From Terriglobia bacterium (GTDB lineage: Bacteria > Acidobacteriota > Terriglobia > UBA7540): a stretch of 10,771 bases of DNA. The stretch covers positions 1-10,771 of the forward strand of contig JALHUF010000565.1 of NCBI GenBank assembly GCA_022866195.1, read 5' to 3'. The notes beneath the pieces are model-generated. The model was not told the origin of the DNA and ran no database searches. It saw only the letters and a program-made list of their open reading frames with translations. Within the stretch, counting starts at the first letter, position 1, and each line of letters opens with the position of its first letter. A program made the translations under genes and the position numbers. Below are positions 1-5,751 of the stretch, one piece after another.

Positions 1-98
1 GCCGCTTCACAAATTTGCTCATGCCAAAATCGCTGAAACAGACAACAGAGCGACAGTCAGTTGGCTGTGCAACGAAAAAGTGCAATAGCGCAATCCTC
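1..98. other. Non-coding edge segment downstream of the DUF2207 gene
   Basis: This stretch follows the stop codon of the minus-strand DUF2207 gene. I see no gene, no tRNA and no hairpin with a T-run that would serve as an intrinsic terminator in either direction. It is less GC-rich than the genes beside it. The short open frame that crosses it on the minus strand is an out-of-frame shadow of the membrane-protein gene. Confidence 0.5.
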
Positions 99-2051
99 TC
101 ACTGACATGATGCGCAACTTGGACTCCTTTGCGCTGTCGAGGAAGAGGAAATAGCACTGGAAAACGAGCTGCCAAACGAGGAGGCAAAGCCGCCAGCCCC
201 CAGGCTGCTCCAACCGGTGCCGGAATACCAGGTGGGGGAATAGGCGGGAGCGCGTTCGCCCGCCTGGGCCAGCGCGTCGGCGAACTGCTCGGACCATTGC
301 TGTTCCACGTCCAGCGCCAGAGCATAGGGCAGGTACTTCTCGAAAAGTTGCGGCGTCAGGTGGGGTGGATTGAGCATGTTCAGCCGGTCCGTTTCCACCG
401 CCGACAAGAACATCTTGAACCCTTCGATCTTGTCCATCAGTTTCCTGCCGGCATAAGTGGGGGCCTGGAGGAGGTGATGGAACAGGCAGTTGACGGCCAC
501 CAGGGCCAGCAGGAGGAGGATGACCGTGCCCGAGGTTGTGTAGGCTAGAGCGATAAGCCCACCGATTTCCCCTGCCACAAACGGCAAGGCCATCACGCTC
601 AAACCGACAGCCTCGGCGAAGTCCAAGGCCTTGTGGCTGGGGTTAAACAGATAACCCTTCCAGGCGTGCAGCGCGTGCGAAACCAGAAGGTAGACGCCTA
701 CACTCCAGCCCGTCAGCCAGACCATCATAAAGAGGGCGACCACTTTGCTTTCCCCAGGCGCGGCAAAAGCCACGCAAGCCAGAGCCAGAACCGAAAACAC
801 CAATCCCGGAATCAGATAGGCCCGATTGGTGAGGAAGTAGATTTTTTCCAGATTCAGGCGCAGCGCCGTCTTCAGGGCCTGAATGGCGGCGCTGATCTTG
901 GCGTGGTTCGCGGTCTCGAGCTTGATCTGCGCTGCGGAGCCCAGGAGCTTGTCGGCAACGCTCTTCTCTTCCGCTGCCAGCGCCGACTTGTCAGCCTGCC
1001 CGCGCTTGACGGTATAGACTCCGTCCTTTTCCTCGATGGCCAGATATCGCACGACCGCCATGTGGATGGCCGCTGCCGCGAAGGTCTTGTCGTCGAAGGC
1101 CATCTTCTGGAGGTATCGCATCGCGGCCGGGGAGAGACCTGTGGGCGGCTCATAGAGGACCATGATGACGCCGCGGCTGGGGTCTTTGCCGACCAGAGCC
1201 CAGACAACGATGTAGTACCCGAGAAGAACAACCAGGCCGATCAGGCCCGCCAGCGTGCTGGCGTTGTCCTCCAGGAACCAGCGGATCTTCATCTCGCGGG
1301 TGGGCTCCAGCACAAAACCTTTGGGCCAGCTAACGACAATCGTCAGGCCCTCGGCGGGCTCGAGCGGCTTGGTGGTGGTGAACGTGGGGCGCGCCTCCGA
1401 ATCCACCGACCAGGTGAAGGCGGTGCCCAGCGAGCCCTGGGGGCCGGTAAAGCCGTCCAGGACCAGCGCGTCCCGCTTGATCCCGCCCGGCATCGTCACC
1501 GTCGCGGAGGCCTGCTCGATGGGAAACACCCAGCCGTTTCCTGTCACGTTCCAGTAAAGCTCGTCGTGGTCCGGGAAGAATCCGAGTTGCCGGTTCGTTT
1601 CGTAAACCAGGGTATAAGTGTATTCACCGGGATCCAGGAGGACATCCTTATCTCCGATATAGACCCTTTCCCCATTACTTATGCTCTCGGTATGGAAGGG
1701 CTCCGGTTTCCCATCGCGCCGCACTTCCAGGACCTCGAAGCCGAGCACGTATTGATTCGCCAGCCTGTCCCGGTAGCGCGTGGGGAAGTCCCGAAAGATG
1801 CCGTGCTTGATGTGCTCGCCGGCGGCGCGCACCTTGATGGTTTCCTCGACGCGCATCGAAGCGTCCGGATTCACCGTGATATCGCTGTGGAAGGAGAGGA
1901 TGCGCTCCGTGGTGTCCTGCCCTGGCGCCCGCAGCGAGGCGATGTGCAGGCCGAGGAGCAGTCCGGCCAGCAATAGAGGAGTCCGAAAAAGAAGGCCACG
2001 TTTAGGTTCCATGGGAATCCCCACCGGGCGACACTGCCTGGTCGCCCTCAT
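99..2051 (-). CDS. DUF2207 domain-containing membrane protein (YciQ-like)
   Basis: A predicted membrane protein of 650 residues whose molecular function is unknown for the family. Residues 20-40 are a hydrophobic signal peptide or anchor. An extracytoplasmic beta-rich DUF2207 domain follows (about 48-245), with typical landmarks: IFRDFPTRY near 85-93 and ELYWNVTGNGWVFPIEQA near 164-181. A membrane segment lies at 265-288. A soluble region (295-405) contains EPPTGLSPAAMRYL and a helical stretch. Further membrane segments lie near 411-431, 437-460 and 483-524. The conserved block GRKLMDKIEGFKMFLSAVE (535-553) is followed by a Ser-rich tail. Many relatives end in a long Gly/Ser run, whereas this one stops in a short Cys-containing tail. 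The first ATG forms an ATGA overlap with the upstream frame and has GAGGA 10 nt before it. The ATG at 2012 (MEPKRGLLF) would give a more usual signal peptide and 637 residues. Family assignment is firm; the start and role are not. Confidence 0.85.
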   Translation of the reverse strand: MRATRQCRPVGIPMEPKRGLLFRTPLLLAGLLLGLHIASLRAPGQDTTERILSFHSDITVNPDASMRVEETIKVRAAGEHIKHGIFRDFPTRYRDRLANQYVLGFEVLEVRRDGKPEPFHTESISNGERVYIGDKDVLLDPGEYTYTLVYETNRQLGFFPDHDELYWNVTGNGWVFPIEQASATVTMPGGIKRDALVLDGFTGPQGSLGTAFTWSVDSEARPTFTTTKPLEPAEGLTIVVSWPKGFVLEPTREMKIRWFLEDNASTLAGLIGLVVLLGYYIVVWALVGKDPSRGVIMVLYEPPTGLSPAAMRYLQKMAFDDKTFAAAAIHMAVVRYLAIEEKDGVYTVKRGQADKSALAAEEKSVADKLLGSAAQIKLETANHAKISAAIQALKTALRLNLEKIYFLTNRAYLIPGLVFSVLALACVAFAAPGESKVVALFMMVWLTGWSVGVYLLVSHALHAWKGYLFNPSHKALDFAEAVGLSVMALPFVAGEIGGLIALAYTTSGTVILLLLALVAVNCLFHHLLQAPTYAGRKLMDKIEGFKMFLSAVETDRLNMLNPPHLTPQLFEKYLPYALALDVEQQWSEQFADALAQAGERAPAYSPTWYSGTGWSSLGAGGFASSFGSSFSSAISSSSTAQRSPSCASCQ

Positions 2052-2419
2052 ACCTGGAAAATCCTCGCCGCGACCTTGGTCACCAGGCCGCGGGGAGCAA
2101 AGCGCTGCGCGAAGACGCTGAACTTGTTGAGCAGCCGCGGCACTACCAGCCCCCTACCGCGCGCCAGGGCCTTCAGCCCCGCTGCCACGACCTCCGCCGG
2201 GGCTTGCAAGCCGCCGGGGAATTTTCTCATGCCATACTGTCCCGTTGCAAAGAGGTTTGTGCGCCTGCCGCCGAGGCAGAGCGTTACCACCGTCACGCCC
2301 GCATGCCGCAGCTCCTCGGCCAGCGCCAGGTTCCGTCCCCGCGCCGCCAGCGCCCGCGCCAAGCACTCGCCGATGCCGCGGGAGGCTGCGGTGGCCAAGG
2401 CATATGTAGGCTCGGACAT
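2048..2419 (-). CDS. Internally deleted short-chain dehydrogenase (probable pseudogene)
   Basis: A 123-residue frame built from the two ends of a classical short-chain dehydrogenase/reductase, whose members usually have about 250 residues. Residues 6-33 are the first strand and nucleotide-binding turn, with TAASRGIG at 10-17, where the usual first Gly of TGxxxGxG is Ala. At about residue 34 the frame jumps to what is normally the region after the active site: AEELRHAGVTVVTLCLGG (34-51) corresponds to the AEEL..GV.V..L.PGP segment. The normal SDR C-terminus then runs to the end (AEVVAAGLKALARGRGLVVP, 75-94). The NNAG strand, the catalytic Ser and the YxxxK pair are absent, so oxidoreductase activity is not expected. 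The reading frame is intact, so an in-frame deletion is the simplest history. It starts 4 nt after the kinase stop and overlaps the DUF2207 start by ATGA, so it could persist for translational coupling. Confidence 0.75.
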   Translation of the reverse strand: MSEPTYALATAASRGIGECLARALAARGRNLALAEELRHAGVTVVTLCLGGRRTNLFATGQYGMRKFPGGLQAPAEVVAAGLKALARGRGLVVPRLLNKFSVFAQRFAPRGLVTKVAARIFQV

Positions 2420-2423
2420 AAGG

Positions 2424-3428
2424 CTACCGCCTCGCGGCGCGCGGCGCGCTTCTTCGCCTTCTGCTGGGCCCTGGCGGAGCGTTGGGACCAGCGGTGTAGG
2501 CGGGGTTCACGCGCCGGCTGCCGGTCGCCATCAGCCTTTCCGCCTGCTCGACCGTGGCGATCCCCCCCCGCGCCCCCAGCTTGGTGCAGTTCAGGGCCGC
2601 CATGGCGTTCGCGAAATCCAGGATGCGGTTCATCTCCCAGCCCGCCACCAGCCCGTAGATGAAGGCGCCATGGAAAACGTCCCCGGCGCCGGTGGTGTCC
2701 ACTGTCTCGACCACGAAACCCGGCGAATAGTGAAACCGGCCTTGCCAGGACACCAGCGCGCCATCCCGGCCCAGGGTCATGCCGGGAGCGGGCACTCCGT
2801 ACTTCTCCGCCATATATTCGAGCACCCGGAAAGGATCGTCGCGGCCCGTCACCGCCGGCAGGAAATTAGCGGAGGCAATTAAATAGTCGATATAGGGGAA
2901 GAGCGTCTCCACGTTCTGGTAGACCGTGTCCAGGTCCGCCACCACCAGTGCTCCTGCCTCGCGTGCCCAGCGCGCTGCCTGGAGCGCGGCCTCGACGTCG
3001 CAGCCGTCAATGTGCAAGATCCTGGCCGAGCGGAGGGCGCCTCGGGACAGTTCCGACGGCGCAATAGCCAAGCGCGGGTCGCGGTCCCAAAAGACGGTCC
3101 GTTCCCCTGTCTTCTGATCGACGATGATATGGCCGATCTGATTGGGTGTGTTGCGCACCACGCGCACGTAACGTAGGTCCATGCCCTCACGTTGCAGGCT
3201 GGCCAACTGGAAGCGCCCCGCTTCATCGTCCCCAACCTTGCCGATGTAGCGTGTCTTGAGCCCCAGCCGGTGACAGGTGACGAGCGCCGTGGCCACCTGT
3301 CCTCCGGCTTGACGCACAATTGAGGTCAGGCGTTCCTTGCCCCCCAGGGCAGGGAACTCGCGGACCATAAGGACGGTGTCAGTGGCGTTGAGTCCCAGGC
3401 CTACGACATCAACCTTGTCCTTGGGCAA
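2424..3428 (-). CDS. PfkB-family carbohydrate kinase
   Basis: An ATP-dependent sugar or nucleoside kinase of the ribokinase/PfkB fold, 334 residues from the chosen start, normal for the family and predicted cytosolic. Visible landmarks are the N-terminal VDVVGLGLNATDT strand (6-18), PfkB signature 1 around QAGGQVATALVTCHRLG (40-56) with GKVGDDEAGR after it (63-72), and signature 2 DTTGAGDVFHGAFIYGL (244-260). In signature 2, Asp250 is the expected catalytic base and GAG forms the anion hole. The substrate cannot be read from the sequence; fructose-type sugars, ribose and nucleosides are all possible. The last 20 residues are a basic Pro/Arg tail outside the fold. I chose the TTG start because AGGAGG lies 6 nt before it and the domain begins five residues later. 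The frame stays open upstream to an ATG at 3758, but that extension looks nothing like a kinase. The gene heads a tight minus-strand set. Confidence 0.87.
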   Translation of the reverse strand: MPKDKVDVVGLGLNATDTVLMVREFPALGGKERLTSIVRQAGGQVATALVTCHRLGLKTRYIGKVGDDEAGRFQLASLQREGMDLRYVRVVRNTPNQIGHIIVDQKTGERTVFWDRDPRLAIAPSELSRGALRSARILHIDGCDVEAALQAARWAREAGALVVADLDTVYQNVETLFPYIDYLIASANFLPAVTGRDDPFRVLEYMAEKYGVPAPGMTLGRDGALVSWQGRFHYSPGFVVETVDTTGAGDVFHGAFIYGLVAGWEMNRILDFANAMAALNCTKLGARGGIATVEQAERLMATGSRRVNPAYTAGPNAPPGPSRRRRSAPRAARR

Positions 3429-3434
3429 GACGCG

Positions 3435-3440
3435 CCTCCT
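3435..3440 (-). promoter_or_regulatory. Shine-Dalgarno AGGAGG that fixes a TTG start
   Basis: The minus strand reads AGGAGG, a perfect Shine-Dalgarno, then six bases, then TTG in the kinase frame. No ATG or GTG lies in frame at this position, and the conserved domain starts at once, so this site decides the start of the kinase gene. Confidence 0.7.
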
Positions 3441-3631
3441 GGTGGCGGAGCAGGGAAGAGAATCTACTCTGGCCGGCTTTGGTCTGGCAACAGGAATGTG
3501 CCTGCGGTGCTTTCGCCCCAGTCCGCTTGGCGGTGCTCCGATGTGGTGCCTGCCGGGTGCCCGTGACTGAGCCTGCGCCGGCCGGTTAACGACGCCCTGC
3601 CTGTGCTGGGCGGGTGGGGTGCGGTGCGAGG

Positions 3632-3640
3632 TTATCCACA
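3632..3640 (+). promoter_or_regulatory. Perfect DnaA-box match
   Basis: TTATCCACA is an exact match to the high-affinity DnaA box of E. coli. It lies about 10 bp downstream of the candidate minus-strand -10, near the expected transcription start of the kinase set. A weaker version, TGTTCCACA with two mismatches, is at 3711-3719. I see no cluster of boxes, so this is more likely a single regulatory site or chance than an origin. Confidence 0.4.
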
Positions 3641-3650
3641 GGCGCGTCTG

Positions 3651-3680
3651 ATAATATTCCGCGGGGGCGGCCAAAGTTAA
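3651..3680 (-). promoter_or_regulatory. Candidate sigma-70 promoter for the kinase set
   Basis: On the minus strand TTAACT (3680-3675) and TATTAT (3656-3651) are separated by 18 bp. They match TTGACA at 4 of 6 and TATAAT at 5 of 6 positions, within the AT-rich patch. Transcription would start near 3644 and leave a leader of about 215 nt before the TTG start. This is based on sequence match only. Confidence 0.4.
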
Positions 3681-3884
3681 CATAATCAGGTTTCCATAGA
3701 GGTTGAGATTTGTTCCACAACAGCTTGAAAAATCATGAGTTGTCGTCCGGCTGGCCAACGTCCCGGCAAGATTCAGGACGTCGCCGGAGCCGGCCGCGGT
3801 CTGGGGCAGATTCCTGCGCTGACCCGAGGGCTGGCGCGAGAGTCGTGCATCGTGTCAGAGAGAGTTGCGAGCGGCGGGGCCACT

Positions 3885-3914
3885 TTGCGCTTCCCGCGCG
3901 CAGGCGGATATGCT
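3885..3914 (+). promoter_or_regulatory. Weak candidate sigma-70 promoter for recO
   Basis: TTGCGC (3885-3890) and TATGCT (3909-3914) are 18 bp apart, each matching four of six consensus bases. Transcription would start about 35 nt before the recO start. The match is weak and could be chance. Confidence 0.3.
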
Positions 3915-3927
3915 AACTTGAACCGTT

Positions 3928-3943
3928 TGTCGGCGCGTCGACA
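3928..3943. repeat. Imperfect palindrome before recO, related to the one in glyS
   Basis: TGTCGGCGCGTCGACA is a 16-bp palindrome with one mismatched pair, 11 bp before the recO start codon. It differs at one base from the inner 16 bp of the perfect palindrome at the end of glyS. It could be an operator in the recO leader; no known regulator is recognised. Confidence 0.35.
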
Positions 3944-3954
3944 TCGGCACCGGA

Positions 3955-4701
3955 ATGCCTCTGCGCGAAACAGAAGCGATTGTTCTCAGGAGTTATCGCC
4001 TGGGAGAAGCGGACAAGATCGTTTCGCTTTTGACGCGGCAGTCGGGGCGCCTGCGGGCCGTGGCGGCGGGGGCGCGGCGCCCTAAGAGCCGGTACGGGGG
4101 CACGCTGGAGCCCCTGAGCTACGTCCGGCTGTGGCTTTTTGAGCGCGAGAACCGCGAGCTGCTGCGCATGAATTCCGCCGAGCTGCTGGAGTCCTTCTTC
4201 GACATGCAGAAGGACTATCGCGTGCAGGTGGCGGCGCAGTACGTGGCGGAAGTCTCGGAGCGCTTCCTGCCCGAACGGGAGGTGAATGAGCGCGCCTTTC
4301 GGCTGCTGCTGGCCGTGCTGCGCGGCCTGAAGCGCTCGGGAGAGGTCAATCGGCCGCTCGCTTACTTCAACTACTGGCTGCTGCGACTGGGAGGCTTCCT
4401 GCCCGACTTGGCCAGCTGCGCAGCTTGCGGCCGAGCGCTGGGAAATGAGCCGGGTTACTACGGGGCCGGCTCCGAAGGGTTGTCCTGCGCTGCCTGCCGA
4501 AGAAGCCCGGCAGACCAGACCGTCGCGCCAGGCTTGCTGGCCGTCATCGCGTCCGGCTGCCAGGGGACTCTCGATCGCTGGCTAGCGGCGGAAAAGGCGC
4601 CAGCGGGTGTACGCGAGACGCGAAGGTTCTTCGAGGAACTGATCGAGTCGCACCTCGAACGCAAGCTCGTGACCCGGCAACTCTTGGCCGAAGAGGTTTG
4701 A
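3955..4701 (+). CDS. recO: DNA repair protein RecO
   Basis: A mediator of RecF-pathway recombinational repair. RecO, with RecR, loads RecA onto SSB-covered single-stranded DNA and can anneal complementary strands. At 248 residues its length is normal. The N-terminal OB-fold is clear: ETEAIVLRSYRLGEADKIVSLLT (5-27), then GRLRAVAAGARRPKSRYGG (31-49). An all-helical C-terminal domain follows, with the conserved RPLAYFNYWLLRLGGFLPDL (133-152). Four zinc-ligand cysteines are all present as CxxC pairs, at 155/158 and 178/181. The start is the first ATG that gives the normal N-terminus; its ribosome site is poor. It is the first plus-strand gene after the divergent region and is followed by a 108-bp gap with inverted heptamer repeats before glyQ. 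It may be co-transcribed with glyQS, but the hairpin could uncouple them. Confidence 0.93.
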   Translation: MPLRETEAIVLRSYRLGEADKIVSLLTRQSGRLRAVAAGARRPKSRYGGTLEPLSYVRLWLFERENRELLRMNSAELLESFFDMQKDYRVQVAAQYVAEVSERFLPEREVNERAFRLLLAVLRGLKRSGEVNRPLAYFNYWLLRLGGFLPDLASCAACGRALGNEPGYYGAGSEGLSCAACRRSPADQTVAPGLLAVIASGCQGTLDRWLAAEKAPAGVRETRRFFEELIESHLERKLVTRQLLAEEV

Positions 4702-4714
4702 AGCAGGGTCGAGG

Positions 4715-4792
4715 AGTCGAAAGTTGAAGGTCGAAGGTCAAAAGGAGTGGTTTTTGGACTTTCAACTTTCGACTTTCAACTGTCAACCTTTG
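4715..4792. repeat. Inverted arrays of heptamer repeats forming an 18-bp stem
   Basis: Four 7-bp units of the type RGTYRAA run from 4715 to 4742. After a short spacer, five units of the type ACTTTCR/ACTGTCA run from 4758 to 4792 in the opposite sense. Bases 4715-4732 pair with 4757-4774 over 18 bp, including a perfect 14-bp core (AGTCGAAAGTTGAA) and one G-U, around a 24-nt loop. No T-run follows the stem, so it is not a classical terminator. It lies 13 nt after the recO stop and just before glyQ, and could act in mRNA processing, stability or attenuation. Confidence 0.75.
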
Positions 4793-4809
4793 GATTGTCG
4801 CAACCAGCT

Positions 4810-5751
4810 ATGGCCTCAAAGCGAAAACGGGTGAAGACCGGGACGGCGCGGACAGCACTGTCCTTCCAGGACATGATCCTGCGGTTAAGCGAATTCTGGG
4901 CGCGGCAGGGTTGCGTTCTGGCTCTGCCTTATGACTTGGAGGTGGGTGCCGGAACGATGTGCCCGGAGACGTTTTTGCGCGTTCTGGGGCCGGAACCCTG
5001 GCGCGTCGCCTATATTCAACCTTCCCGGCGTCCCGCGGACGGCCGCTATGGCGAGAACCCGAATCGCCTTCTGAAGCACACGCAGATGCAAGTCATTCTG
5101 AAGCCGCCTCCACCCGATATCCAGGAGGTCTTCCTGGCGAGCCTGGAGGATTTGGGCATTGACCTCCGCCATCACGATATCCGCTTCGAGGAGGACAATT
5201 GGGAGGCGCCCACCCTGGGAGCTTGGGGCATCGGCTGGCAGGTGATGCTGGACGGCTTGGAGATCACTCAGTTCACCTACTTCCAGCAGTCGGGCGGCAT
5301 CGACTTGGAGCCAATTAGCGTGGAGCTGACGTACGGGCTGGAACGCATCGCCGCGTTCTTGCAGGCCGCCGATGATGTGTTCCGGGTCCGCTGGGATAAC
5401 AAGATTACCTACGGGGATATGAGACGCGAGGAGGAGCGGGAACTCTCCCTGTACGACTTTGAGGCCGCCTCGGCCCAGACCTGCCGCACCCTGTTCGAGC
5501 TCTATGAGGGTGAGGCTGCGCGGCTTCTCGCCGCCTGTCGGGCTGGCGCTAGCACCCACGGATTTCCTCTCCGCAAGGTCTATGAGCTTTGCCTGAAATG
5601 CTCCCATCTGTTCAATATCCTCGATGCGCGCGGCGCCATCAGCGTCACCGAGCGCGTGGCTCTGATCGGCCGCGTGCGCAAACTGGCCTGTGAGGTGGCT
5701 GGCATCTACCTGGACCGTAAAGCTGCGGTTGTGGAGGCTGAGCCCGCGTGA
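4810..5751 (+). CDS. glyQ: Glycine--tRNA ligase, alpha subunit
   Basis: The catalytic subunit of the bacterial alpha2beta2 glycyl-tRNA synthetase, a class II enzyme that activates glycine with ATP and charges tRNA-Gly in the cytosol. At 313 residues it is about ten longer than E. coli GlyQ. Family blocks are intact: FWARQGC (29-35), [22 protein letters not shown] (43-64), the ATP-binding motif 2 region [19 protein letters not shown] (68-86), [21 protein letters not shown] (123-143), FTYFQQSGG (155-163), motif 3 [10 protein letters not shown] (172-181) and the C-terminal [12 protein letters not shown] (271-282). I start at this ATG, which gives a basic N-terminus of about 18 residues before the fold. 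A GTG at 4747 in the same frame would translate the heptamer repeat and is unlikely. No clear Shine-Dalgarno precedes the ATG. Its stop overlaps the glyS start as GTGA, so the two subunits are translationally coupled. Confidence 0.95.
   Translation: MASKRKRVKTGTARTALSFQDMILRLSEFWARQGCVLALPYDLEVGAGTMCPETFLRVLGPEPWRVAYIQPSRRPADGRYGENPNRLLKHTQMQVILKPPPPDIQEVFLASLEDLGIDLRHHDIRFEEDNWEAPTLGAWGIGWQVMLDGLEITQFTYFQQSGGIDLEPISVELTYGLERIAAFLQAADDVFRVRWDNKITYGDMRREEERELSLYDFEAASAQTCRTLFELYEGEAARLLAACRAGASTHGFPLRKVYELCLKCSHLFNILDARGAISVTERVALIGRVRKLACEVAGIYLDRKAAVVEAEPA

Larger units (their letters stand above)
3429..3954. other. Divergent intergenic region between the kinase set and recO
   Basis: About 525 bp without a convincing gene. 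The half near the kinase (3429-3630) is very GC-rich and would be the kinase mRNA leader. It holds GGTGC six times in one orientation (3506, 3532, 3545, 3556, 3618, 3623) and a CCGGCCGG palindrome at 3578-3585. The centre (about 3645-3735) is clearly richer in A and T and carries a minus-strand promoter candidate and a DnaA box. The recO-proximal part has a weak promoter candidate and an imperfect palindrome. Open frames through this region on both strands lack any recognisable protein feature. Confidence 0.6.

Noticed and set aside
633..1976. Long plus-strand open frame opposite the DUF2207 gene
   Set aside because: It is a codon-bias shadow of a clearly conserved membrane protein; its translation is His/Arg/Gln-rich with no domain or membrane logic.
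3632..3735. Replication origin
   Set aside because: Only one perfect and one weak DnaA box, and no dnaA, dnaN, gidA or similar neighbour.
3429..3758. N-terminal extension of the kinase to an ATG at 3758
   Set aside because: The extra 110 codons look nothing like the PfkB fold, cross the candidate promoter and AT-rich patch, and are made unnecessary by AGGAGG-N6-TTG.
4715..4800. Intrinsic terminator after recO
   Set aside because: The stem is long, but there is no T-run after it, the stem is not GC-rich, and glyQ follows at once.
4747..4809. GTG start giving glyQ 21 more residues
   Set aside because: The extension would be translated from the heptamer repeat and has no counterpart in the family.
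4702..4809. T-box or glycine riboswitch before glyQS
   Set aside because: The 108-bp gap is filled by heptamer repeats; there is no T-box sequence, specifier loop or glycine-aptamer core.
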